From Calliopum simillimum (taxonomy: Eukaryota > Arthropoda > Insecta > Diptera > Lauxaniidae): a stretch of 64,000 nt of DNA. The stretch's first letter is position 1. The number at the start of each line of letters is the position of its first letter. The notes beneath the pieces are model-generated. The model did no database searches. It was not told where the DNA came from and saw only the letters and a list, made by a program, of their open reading frames with translations. Shown one piece after another: positions 45,343 through 54,434 of the stretch. The stretch spans positions 40,055,948 through 40,119,947 of the forward strand of contig OX638370.1 in NCBI GenBank assembly GCA_951812925.1. Direction: 5' to 3'. A program made the position numbers and the translations under genes.

Positions 45343-46021
45343 ATACTGATTAACTACTTTTCAATAATGTGGCTCAATTTCGTTGATGCAGCGATGAATC
45401 TCCTCTTTTCATACATTTTTACTAATCTTAAAGTGTCAGCTGTCGAATTATTTTTTTGCTTTTGGTTCATTACACCTCACCGCACGAATGGCGCTAAGTT
45501 CAAATCTTGCGTGAACTATGGGACACCCTTAGGAACAAGAAATCATAGAGACATGGCGATTATACCAATAGAAGCGTATTTAAATTTTATATATAGTACT
45601 TATCTCAACTTAGGTTGTTTTGTCAAAAGTCCAAAAAAATTAGATTTTGTTGTGATCCATACATTTACTGTTGGGAAAAAAGTTGTGAATAAAACTGCAA
45701 TAAAAATGTGCAAATTTTCAAATACAAAGGGTGACGACATGCAATATTTTCGGAAGTATTCTATTGTGAAGGAACAAGCAATGGTGAATAACAATCGAGG
45801 GACTTTGATTTGTCAAAAGCAGCTGTTAATTTTTCGACTGCGAAGTTTTTTAATTAGTTGCACTATGAAAACGTATGTCTTCAATGTTTATTAATACATA
45901 ATTAAAACAACAAACGTGTACATTAATAATATTTTGTTGTTGTTGACGTGTTTTTCTATTTTGCTTTTTTTGGCAGTGACTTCTATATCTGCTAGTTTGC
46001 AAAACAGACATAATTTTGAAA
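45343..46021. other. Upstream region of the FAM8A1 gene
   Basis: A 175-codon plus-strand frame (45367-45894) crosses this interval. It matches no family I know, is AT-biased, and lies where a promoter and 5' UTR are expected, so I do not call it a gene. Confidence 0.4.
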
Positions 46022-47074
46022 ATGACTGAAAACGAAGATAACGAAGTGCCACCACCAACCCAGTCGCCATTGCTAGCCAAAGATGCAATTTTGGAAAAGG
46101 ACAACGAAGCAAATGCTTCAGAGAAGCAAAAAGAACTATCTACAAAAGAAGCATACTTCGCCAGCTTGAATGCATGGGTAAAACATGCAAACATATCGCA
46201 AAATGCGATGGCGCTCTTTCCTTACTATTTATTCAGCAGTTATCCACAAATATTTCAAAATCAAGCGGCTGCAGCTGGTATTGGAATTAATGGACCAATA
46301 TTTCCAGCAGCACATCAGATGCCAAATGGTAGAACTGTACTCCCTGGTGGCAACGCCGCCGCTGCAAATGCGCCCGCGGCAGAAGGCGGTGCTCAACAAT
46401 TAATGCGCACAGTGATATTGAGTGAGCAGTTGCAGGCAGAAATAATACAACTATATGGTGGTTATGAACATGTAATAGCACCATTTTGGAAACGCGCCAT
46501 TGCAGAATTAGTAGATGTGTTCATTTTATTATTACTAAAGGTTATGATCACTTTTACTATAATGAATGTATTCGATTTGGACTTGGGCTTTGAATTCGAT
46601 AAGGAAGTATTGAAAAAATCTCTTGAAGATGATTATGCTGGCTTTCTGGCTATATCTTCCGATTTTTTGGCTTTTTCTTCAGACTTGCTAGTACTCGAGA
46701 TTCTAACTAAAGTTATAGTTTGTTTTTATGAAGCCATTTGGACACGGCACGGCGGTGCAACACCAGGGAAAATGTTGGTTGGCTTGCGAATTGTTTATAT
46801 GGAAGCGATGGTACCCTTGCAACCGCCACAGCCGCCTCAATTGGGTTTTCGTACACAGCGCATGCAGTTGAAGGCGTTACTGTATCCTGCTGAAACGCCT
46901 GGTTTTACGCGAGCATTTACGCGCGCTGTGGCCAAAAATGTCCTAATGACATTGCTCTTTCCCATGTGTTTTGTAATGATTTTCTTTAAAAATAATCGCA
47001 CAGCGTATGACTTTATGACGAAAACAATTGTGATTGAAGATAATCCGAATGCAGTGCTAAGGCGTCAACGTTGA
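46022..47074 (+). CDS. FAM8A1: FAM8A1-type RDD-domain membrane protein
   Basis: FAM8A1 is an ER membrane protein that, in mammals, binds the HRD1 ubiquitin-ligase complex and promotes ER-associated degradation. The single-exon gene encodes 350 residues. Residues 1-150 are soluble, acidic then Ala/Pro-rich. Residues ~153-341 form the RDD domain: FWKRAIAELVDVFILLLLKV (first membrane segment), a second near 223-242, GGATPGKMLVGLRIVYM at 244-260, and a third near 305-322 followed by NRTAYDFMTKTIVIED. The last block is the characteristic RDD ending. The start at 46022 (MTENEDNE) is chosen as the first ATG; a frame opening two codons upstream would use TTG. The gene converges on AIMP1. AATAAA lies 165 bp past the stop. 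Confidence 0.92.
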   Translation: MTENEDNEVPPPTQSPLLAKDAILEKDNEANASEKQKELSTKEAYFASLNAWVKHANISQNAMALFPYYLFSSYPQIFQNQAAAAGIGINGPIFPAAHQMPNGRTVLPGGNAAAANAPAAEGGAQQLMRTVILSEQLQAEIIQLYGGYEHVIAPFWKRAIAELVDVFILLLLKVMITFTIMNVFDLDLGFEFDKEVLKKSLEDDYAGFLAISSDFLAFSSDLLVLEILTKVIVCFYEAIWTRHGGATPGKMLVGLRIVYMEAMVPLQPPQPPQLGFRTQRMQLKALLYPAETPGFTRAFTRAVAKNVLMTLLFPMCFVMIFFKNNRTAYDFMTKTIVIEDNPNAVLRRQR

Positions 47075-47238
47075 GTGGAAAGTTTGGATAATGATTTGTT
47101 TTATATTTTGTCTGAAAATGTATTTTTTTCTTTTGTATAAACTTTATCAGAAATTGAAATATATATACTATAGTTGATACTAGTAGAAAACTTAAGGATT
47201 GCGTGTAGTTTTTGTTTTGGGTTCGAATCTCGCCATGA

Positions 47239-47244
47239 AATAAA
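47239..47244 (+). promoter_or_regulatory. Polyadenylation signal AATAAA for FAM8A1
   Basis: First AATAAA downstream of the FAM8A1 stop. Confidence 0.5.
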
Positions 47245-47249
47245 AATTA

Positions 47250-47625
47250 AATCTGTGGTGAAAAGGAAAAACTGCTTAAGTATGATTTTTTGGTTTTGCA
47301 AGAGAGCACTTTTAAACTTTAGTTAATTCAGAAATTATTATGTGACCTCCAGTAAAAGTTATCGTTTTCCAGACTCCGTCATGTAAGGAACGGATCATTG
47401 TAACTGTTAATATGTAATTAGTAAAAACTTTATAGCCCTTAGCAAACGATGAAAAATACTTATTGAAAATTTGAGAAATACACATAAACATAAAAGTACT
47501 CAATGCCAAACTCATTTTACAGCCTTCTACTCCGGTGAAATAAGACAACACAATACCTAAATCACTACAAATTGTCTGAAAGTTAGAAAAAAATTACACT
47601 TTTAAGAATATTTCTTCAAAAAATG
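47250..47625. other. Convergent intergenic spacer
   Basis: Between the 3' ends of FAM8A1 (plus) and AIMP1 (minus). AT-rich, with no further gene recognised. Confidence 0.5.
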
Positions 47626-47628
47626 TCC

Positions 47629-47634
47629 TTTATT
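47629..47634 (-). promoter_or_regulatory. Polyadenylation signal AATAAA for AIMP1
   Basis: The minus-strand AATAAA is 40 bp past the AIMP1 stop, a short 3' UTR. Confidence 0.6.
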
Positions 47635-47673
47635 TCTGTTGAAATCAGTAACAATGAAAAATGCACGTGCGGC

Positions 47674-48537
47674 TCACTTTACATTAACATTCTTAAGCGT
47701 TTGTGCAACAATTGTGCCCTTGCCAGGTATATGCAGCGGTGCGCCCTTGTAACAAGCAATTAGCTCGCCATTAGTTAATAAATCTGGCGCGCATGTCTCA
47801 AAGATTTTCTTTTTCGGATTTAATTGTGCATCCGGTTGGCGTGTATAGCCCTCACAATGCACCAAATCACCAGGCATAGCACTTGCTGGTGGACTGAGTA
47901 TTTCAACTTTTTCTGGTGCAGAGGCACACATAACCATTGCTTCCGAAGTCACGCCACGCATTTTAGCCGGTTTGAGATTACAGAGTACAACAACCATGCG
48001 ATTTTGCATTTCCTCCAATGGTACATATTTGACTAAACCAGAAACTACAGTACGTGGTTGGGGCTCTCCGCAATCTATTTTCTCCAAGTACAAACTATCT
48101 GCATCTGGATGGCGGTCAACTTGAATAATTTTACCCACTCGCATATCAAGGCGACCAACGTCTATTGGCAATTCTTGCGTTGGCGCGGCTGTAGGCGCTA
48201 CTGCATTTTCCTTCTTCGGTTTTTTTTCTTTCACAGGCTTCGCTGGTACTGAAGTCGGCTTAATATCACCATTTGTTGTTGTCTGGGCTGTTGAGTCTGT
48301 GCACAATGATCGTGTGCTAGGTACTGTAATCTGACGTTTTCCATTGCGTAACTCCAGAGCTATAAGTTGTGCTAATTTTGCTTCCAACTGCTTTTGCAAT
48401 GCTGCGTTTTCCAGCCTTAGCGCTTTTTTTCTGCGAGCAATTATTTCGTTTTGCATATGCGGCAATTCTGATCGCATCGATGCTATAATTTCTTCACTGT
48501 GATTATTATTGGCTATAATTTGCTCTAGTGTAGTCAT
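47674..48537 (-). CDS. AIMP1: AIMP1 / EMAPII-domain protein of the multi-tRNA-synthetase complex
   Basis: AIMP1 (p43) is a scaffold of the cytosolic multi-aminoacyl-tRNA synthetase complex, contacts arginyl-tRNA synthetase and binds tRNA through its C-terminal EMAPII domain. From ATG 48537 the protein has 287 residues. Residues ~5-65 form a leucine-rich coiled coil ([20 protein letters not shown]). Residues 66-123 are a Lys/Pro/Ala-rich linker, and 124-287 are the tRNA-binding OB fold: [46 protein letters not shown], and an end near [11 protein letters not shown]. All hallmark positions of the fold are present. The frame stays open upstream to ATG 48669 and includes another ATG at 48624. That 29- to 44-residue extension is Arg/Asn-rich and mitochondrial-leader-like, so an alternative start is possible. 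No intron is needed. Confidence 0.95.
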   Translation of the reverse strand: MTTLEQIIANNNHSEEIIASMRSELPHMQNEIIARRKKALRLENAALQKQLEAKLAQLIALELRNGKRQITVPSTRSLCTDSTAQTTTNGDIKPTSVPAKPVKEKKPKKENAVAPTAAPTQELPIDVGRLDMRVGKIIQVDRHPDADSLYLEKIDCGEPQPRTVVSGLVKYVPLEEMQNRMVVVLCNLKPAKMRGVTSEAMVMCASAPEKVEILSPPASAMPGDLVHCEGYTRQPDAQLNPKKKIFETCAPDLLTNGELIACYKGAPLHIPGKGTIVAQTLKNVNVK

Positions 48538-48669
48538 GATTCTATTGTTTAATTTGCAACTGAAAGTTGTTAAATTATTTCCCAAATTTCGCACTCCAAA
48601 TGTTAAAATGCGGGTAAATGACATTTCTTTGGCCCCATCAGCAAAATTTTGACACTCTGATGCATTCAC

Positions 48670-48795
48670 AATAGATTACCAATGAAAAGTGTTGCCAAAT
48701 TTTCATACCTTTGCAAACCTTTTCTATACTAGAGACATACATGATAACGGGCATGCACCTCGTAGTCCACAGCAAAGTTCAAAAACCATTTTAAA
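48670..48795 (-). other. AIMP1 promoter-proximal region
   Basis: Short interval between the AIMP1 frame and the first TTAA-flanked MITE. Any core promoter must lie here or in the 5' part of the open frame. Confidence 0.4.
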
Positions 48796-48799
48796 TTAA

Positions 48800-49216
48800 A
48801 GGGTCCGTTATATAGAGGGCAGCGCTTAACAACACACGCAAGTAACGCGTGTGCTGTTACATAGAACGCGTAAATGCGCTTTCAAATACACTCAGAATGG
48901 TCTTTATATATGGACAGACTTGCTAGTGCACTTCGCTTATACGTTTTCGTTCATTTTGAACTTATTATCTAATTTTTTTAAATTTATTTTATCAACTGCG
49001 AAGATTACTTATAAAGAAATAAATAAGAGAAACAAAATGTCAAACGCAAATAATGCGTTTAAAAGTTGAAAGTTGGTCAACTCTACACCTTGAACACAGC
49101 GCGCGTGTTGTTCGCTTTTCTGTATGTATCACTCTGCATAAGTAGCTATGTTTTCAAATCAACTGTCAAAGCTTATGATGCGCGCGCTGCACGCGCTGCC
49201 CTCTATTACCGGACCC
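48800..49216. mobile_element. TTAA-flanked palindromic MITE, copy 1
   Basis: The ends are inverted repeats (GGGTCCG..TATAGAGGGCAGCGC on the left; its complement on the right). The element is flanked by TTAA at 48796-48799 and 49217-49220. Internal sequence also pairs, including ACGCGTAAATGCG-type segments. A TTAA target suggests the piggyBac superfamily, although the first bases are not the classic CCC. Confidence 0.7.
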
Positions 49217-49220
49217 TTAA

Positions 49221-49657
49221 GGCGCTAGTACATACAGGGCAGCGCGTGCAGCGCGCGCATTATAGGCTTTGACAGTTGATTTAAAAACATAGCTTCTTAT
49301 GGAGAGTGATACATACAGAAAAGCGAACAACGCACGCGCTGCGTTCAATGCGTAGAGTTGACCAACTTTCAACTTTTCGAACGCATCATTTGCGTTTGAC
49401 ATTTCGTTTCTTTTGTTTATTTATTTATAAATAATTTTCGCAGTTGAAAATATAAATTAAAAAAGAAAAAAAATAAAAATGAAGGAAAAACGTATAAGCG
49501 AAGTGCAGGAGCAAGTCTGCCTGTATAATAAAAGCCATTCTGAGTGTATTTGAAAACGCATTTACGCGTTCTATGTAACGGCACAAGCATCACTCGCGTG
49601 CGTTGTGATGCGTATGATGCGCGCGCTGCACGCGCTGCCCTGTATGTACTAGCGCCT
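49221..49657. mobile_element. TTAA-flanked palindromic MITE, copy 2, abutting copy 1
   Basis: Ends read GGCGCTAGTACATACAGGGC (left) with the complement at the right, then a shared GCGCGTGCAGCGCGCGCAT. TTAA flanks it at 49217-49220 (shared with copy 1) and 49658-49661. The interior of copy 1 matches it in inverted order (GAAAGCGAACAAC, GCGTTTGACATTT). Confidence 0.7.
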
Positions 49658-49661
49658 TTAA

Positions 49662-50400
49662 GAATCAGGACGAAATGCGGAACTTTCTGCGGCTGGAATT
49701 ATATTTATTATAACTTTTTGAACCGAAGGTCAGTAGCATCTCTAGGCGTTTTTCTTTTTTAAAAAATAAACTAATAAAAATAAAAACAAAATTGATTTTA
49801 AACTGTGCTGAGTATGTAGAAGCAAAATAAATTGGAATTAAATTTATTTGAATACTTTGATAGTTTAACTGGCTTTCAATTGAAAAGTGTGAAGCATGTT
49901 TCATTAATAAATCAGAGGGCTCTGAGCGTGCTCAATTCTGATTATACTCAAAGTCCTCACGCTCTGTTCAGAGCTCTACTCCGAAAAAAAGACGAAAAAC
50001 GTCTCCTAATATGAACAACAATTCCAACAACTTTTTTCTGTCAAACACCAATTACAAAAACATTTTTTCTTTCTTTAGCAATAATTACGGCATTAAGAAA
50101 ATTTTCTTTCTCTACCAAAAGTTGCAAACCTTTTAAAAGATTGCTCAAAAACCATTTTTTGACAGTAATTTTCTGCCGTGTATTTCTGTAATCTCCAGAA
50201 ACTTTGCACATTTTGTCATACACTACACAATCTGATATGCAACCATGACAACAAGCAAAAATATTTTGATTTTCATGCGAACAGTCTAGCAAACATGAAA
50301 TCACAAATGCCTTTAGCTTATGAATTTGCACAAAAGCTTGTGTAAAATAAAAATGGCACGTTTTTTGGCAATTACGATTGATTACTATTGTGTTTGGACC
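49662..50400. other. Non-coding spacer
   Basis: No gene supported. A 96-codon minus-strand frame at 50331-50041 has cysteines (CSHENQNIFACCHGC) but no recognised domain and no visible exon context. Confidence 0.45.
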
Positions 50401-50404
50401 TTAA

Positions 50405-50917
50405 GCTAAAGTTACAAGCAACGCGTCGTTGCTTTACCGCGTCATGGCTTTTCAAGCGTCTCGTTTTTCGAGTTACATGCCGCACTTCCTCGCGTCAAAG
50501 TTTTTTTATCACAACAGATGACAGTTCACAAAATTTAAAGCAATAAAAAACTGATGCTGATAAAATAGAAGTATCCAGAGATTTTCTATTTTTTCGGAGC
50601 TCACAGAAAAAATTTTAAACTTAAATAGTTTTGTTATTTATTTATACTAGCAGCTTAACAGTTGAGAAAAAACTTCGTTTTGAAATTAAAAAAAATTTAA
50701 AAGTTTAATAAGCTTGACGCGAAAAAGCCTAAAAAAAGTTGACAGTTGCTCAACTTTTCGCGTCATAATATGACAAAAAGCATATGACGGTCATATGCTT
50801 TTTGACTTTCAAAGCGTTTTGTTTTGTAGCTCACTTCACACGAATGCAGGGTTTTTACTTTTTCTGACAGAAGCGTGTGCTGTGATAAAGCGACGACGCG
50901 TTGCATGTATCTCCACT
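50405..50917. mobile_element. TTAA-flanked MITE, copy 3
   Basis: Inverted ends contain GCAACGCGTCG (left, 50419-50429; right, inverted, near 50890-50903) and the flanks are TTAA (50401-50404 and 50918-50921). The centre contains a perfect-looking palindrome around AAAAAGCATATGACGGTCATATGC. The terminal sequence differs from copies 1 and 2 but the architecture is the same. Confidence 0.65.
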
Positions 50918-50921
50918 TTAA

Positions 50922-51207
50922 CCCTTACCAGTAGATGCGTCCTTGTCAGGTTGGGAAACGGTTTGAGGAAATATTTTTCCTACGGGGAATTGTTGGGGAA
51001 AAACAACAGCTCTTGGATTATTTATCGGTTTTGATATTGATTTCACAGCACAAACGTGCAAAACATTTCGTCAAGTGAATTTAAAGATTCAATTTTTATC
51101 AAACACTGCATACTTATGAATCGATTTTAACGAAAATATAACTGGAATCGACAAATGTTCGTCAGTCATTTTAATTATTTATTATTTTTTTTTTACTGTA
51201 TACTATT
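50922..51207. other. Short non-coding spacer
   Basis: No feature seen between the TTAA MITE and the second Harbinger-type MITE. Confidence 0.5.
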
Positions 51208-51210
51208 TAA

Positions 51211-51501
51211 CTGCCATACCTAAATAGGAGCGTCAGGCGTTGCGTTATTCAACGTTATGCAAAAGCGTCAAGCGCCATACCGAAATAAAGAGCGTTGCGA
51301 TGAAGTCATTTGTTTGTCAAAATCATATTGTTGTTTCTTTTTTTACTTTTCTGCAGCTAACTTCACTCCATAACGCTTTGTCAAAATTGAAAATTCGAAT
51401 AGCTGAGCGTTGGCAATTTCGGTATGCGCCATACAAATTGTATATACATGAGAAACTTTTGACAGTAAAATAACGCTGACGCTCCAATTTAGGCATGGCA
51501 G
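51211..51501. mobile_element. Harbinger-type MITE, copy 2 (TAA duplication)
   Basis: Begins CTGCCATACCTAAAT and ends in the complement, flanked by TAA (51208-51210 and 51502-51504). It aligns with the reverse complement of copy 1 over its full length, with several small changes. Confidence 0.8.
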
Positions 51502-51839
51502 TAAGAAAAATATTTTTGTTTTGTGGCCAAACAGCTGTTTTGACGAGAAGTGACGGTTTGAAGTTCGGTTCTTATGGAACAATACGTCTCGTTAAAATGT
51601 TTCGCTCACTTTCGATCGGTTACGTACGTTCAGTTTGGTTGCCAACATCGGCTTGTATATATTCGAATTTACTCGTTACTTCTATTTGGTTAGTCCTAAT
51701 ATCCAAAGAACTGTACGTGTGGACGGCCCTTAAGGAGGGTTGCACCTTTTTCAAAAAGTGATGCCAAGTTCGCAGAGATGAACATTTGAACTTTAACAAA
51801 TTAACTTTTATTTCAAGCACATTCCAATTCTTGCGTAAA

Positions 51840-51989
51840 ATATCGTCGGCTGAGTATTATTTTGCCGTAAACGCCACTTCGTTGAAAAAGCAAAAGCACA
51901 TAACTTGTGTAGAGACGAGCACAAGTTATCTGCTTTTGATTTTTCAACGAAGTGGCGTTTACGGCAAAATAATACTCAGCCGACGATAT
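51840..51989. repeat. Near-perfect ~69-bp hairpin
   Basis: Left arm 51840-51908 and right arm 51921-51989 are complementary with only two mismatches; the loop is about 12 bases (around 51909-51920). The arm includes GTCGGCTGAGTATTATTTTG and GTAAACGCCACTTCGTTG. Such a stem would make a long double-stranded RNA if transcribed. It may be a tiny MITE or an hpRNA-type locus; nothing distinguishes these here. Confidence 0.9.
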
Positions 51990-52654
51990 GGTAAAGTACA
52001 TATTCAATATGTATAACGGGCATTATTAAATATGCATTTATTAAAAAAAAGGTTTGGGTAAATATTTAAAAACTACAGCTAAGAAAAAAATTTTTTATTA
52101 TTTTTTAATAAATACGTTTTCATTAAAAAAATTAAGTATGGTAAAATTGCAGTTTAGCGGCTTTTCGTATTTTTAAGGGTAGAAAAAAATTTTCCCAAAA
52201 ATGGCTTATTTTGGACTCCCACATTAAAAAAATGGCGGGGAGCTCATCGCTCGGATCTGGTTTCGGAGATATAGACATCGGAAGATCCGGATATATCTTC
52301 TATGTAAACCGCTATAAGTTGGGAACCCCTGGATGGATTTTAATAATATTGGTGTCATATGAAAGGTATTTTACCGTGCTATATAATTGTCCCACAAAGT
52401 TTTTAATTCTGATTAATATTTACCCCTACTCTTAACTTACCCTTACTGATCCGCGAAGCCGGTGTTGGATTTTTGGGAGTTTTAAATCCTGAGTTGCGGC
52501 CGCAGGCCGCCCACTTACCCCTACTTTTGTAAAAAATTACTGTTGTAGTAGTAGTAAAGTTGTTCTTGTTGTCTTCTTACAACTTCTAAAATAAGGTGAG
52601 TCAAAATCCGCGGTTTTTTGCGTTTTTTGCGAAACCTTTGTTGTTGTTGTAGAA

Positions 52655-53941
52655 TTGGGTGTACAACTTAAAAACCGGAATTTTTTAGCGAAATTTGATG
52701 CTTTATTGTGGAAAAATGTTACAATATATTTTATTCAAAGTATTGTCCATTGGAAGCTACAACATTTGCCCATCTTTCAGGCAATTTATGAATTCCATCC
52801 CAAAAAAATTGCGCCGGCTTGGCGGCCAAAAATGAATCTATCCAATTTCGGATGCCTTGCTCTGATGTGAAGCGTATTCCGGTGAGGGCGTTTTGTATCG
52901 AGCGAAATAAATGAAAGTCAGACGGAGCAAGGTCCGGACTATAAGAAGGGTGAGCCAAAACTTCCCATCCACTATTTTCCAAATAGTTTTTCACGGGTCT
53001 TGCAACATGCGGCCGAGCGTTGTCATGATGAAAAATTATTGCTTCGTGTCTGGTCGCATTTTCCGGGCGTTTTTCGATGATGGCACGCTTCAAACGTATT
53101 AATTGTGTTCGGTACAGGTCACCTCTGACTGTCTGGCCTGATCTCAACAACTCATAATATAACGGCTCCTTCTGATCCCACCAAATACACAGCATAACCT
53201 TGGCGTCATGGATATTTGGCTTCGAGGTTGATTTGGCTGGTTGGCCGGGTTTCACGTATGACTTTTTGCGCTTGGGATTGTCATAATGGATCCATTTTTC
53301 ATCTTCAGTCACAATCCGATGCAAAAATGATTTGTTTTTATGGCGCTAAAGCAGCATTTCAGACATACAGAAGCGCCGTTCAACGTCTCTCGGCTTCAAC
53401 TCATAGGGGACCCAATTACCTTGCTTCTGAATGTATCCGGCGGCTTTCAAACGTTTCGAAATGGCTTGCTGAGTCACTCCCAATGATTTGGCAAGCTCGT
53501 CTTGTGTTTGACACGAATCCTCATCGAGTAGCTTCTCTAATTCTTCGTCTTCATACTTTTTTGGCTGTCCTGGGCGTTCTTTGTCTTTGATGTCAAAATC
53601 GGCACTTTTGAAGTGTTTAAACCATTCAAAACACTGTGTTTTTCCTAAAGCATCGTCGCCATAAACTTCTACAAGCAAACTATGACTTTCCGCAGCAGTT
53701 TTCTTTGCAAAAAAATTACCCAACAGAACCTCCCGCAAATGCTGTCTTTTTCTCCAATTTTCGAAGTTATTCATAGTGAAAAATAATAATGATGCACACA
53801 AGATAAAATTGTTTTGTTGACTGATTTTGACAGCTGTCAAATGTACCTTCAAAATGACATATATATAAAGTTCGAGCTTTCACGATATTTGTTAGTACGG
53901 ACATCCACCGTCAAATTCCGGTTTTTAAGTTGTACACCCAA
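52655..53941 (-). mobile_element. mariner (DD34D) transposon, 1287 bp
   Basis: Perfect ~29-bp terminal inverted repeats start TTGGGTGTACAACTTAAAAA at 52655 and end at 53941. The size is typical of mariner. The expected TA duplication is present on the right (53942-53943), but the left flank reads AA, so one TA base has changed. It encodes the transposase described separately. Confidence 0.92.
52731..53774 (-). pseudogene. mariner transposase with a single in-frame TAG
   Basis: The frame from ATG 53774 to the stop at 52731 spans 347 codons, matching mariner length (~345). The N-terminal helix-turn-helix region includes KKTAAESHSLLVEVYGDDA and a second helix pair with TQDELAKSLGVTQQAISKRL. The linker motif is WVPYEL (usually WVPHEL). 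The catalytic triad is Asp in VTEDEKW, Asp in FHHDNARPH, and Asp in YSPDLAPSD, exactly 34 residues after the second: DD34D. The end is NGQYFE. One TAG at 53346-53348, after SEMLL, interrupts the frame, which continues in phase. Similarity in these motifs is greatest to the mauritiana-like group from memory (unverified). Confidence 0.9.
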
Positions 53942-54434
53942 TATATCAAACACGGGCTTCGCTAGCCACAGTAGTTTTACATAAAAGTAGGGGTAAGTGG
54001 GCGGCCTGGGTCCGCAACTCAGGATTTAAAACTCCCAAAAATCCAACACCGGCTTCGCGGCGGCCTTCGGCCGCGGATCAGTAAAGGTAAGTTAAGAGTA
54101 GGGGTAAATAGCCCGAATTTTTGAAAAATTGTCATATCTCGAAAAATATTACTCAAAATTAAAAACTTTGTGGGACAATTATATAGCACGGTAAAATACC
54201 TTTCATATGACACCAATATTATTAAAATCCATTCAGGGGTTCCCAACTTATAGCGGTTTACATAGTAGATATATCCGGATCTTCCGATGGCTATATCTCC
54301 GAAATCACGCAAAATTCTTGAGCTCCCCCGCCATTTTTGTAATGTGGGAGTCCAAAATAAGCCATTTTTGGCAAAATTTTGTTTCTACCCTTAAAAATAC
54401 GAAAAGCCGCTAAACTGCAATTTTACCTTAAGTA

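Larger units (their letters stand above)
52132..54434. mobile_element. Long-terminal-inverted-repeat element hosting a mariner
   Basis: Arms of about 410 bp (52132-52542) and 465 bp (53967-54434) are inverted copies. Shared landmarks are GGTAAAATTGCAGTTTAGCGG, GGATTTTAATAATATTGGTG and GCCGCCCACTTACCCC; only the first ~20 bases of the outermost word are conserved exactly. The mariner occupies most of the centre. Without it the element is about 1 kb. The AATAATATTGGTGTCATATG block also occurs near 10250, linking it to the 10095 family. No transposase of its own. Confidence 0.75.

Noticed and set aside
45367..45894. 175-codon plus-strand open frame upstream of FAM8A1
   Set aside because: No motif, domain or homologue is recognised, composition is AT-driven, and it fills the expected promoter and 5' UTR of FAM8A1.
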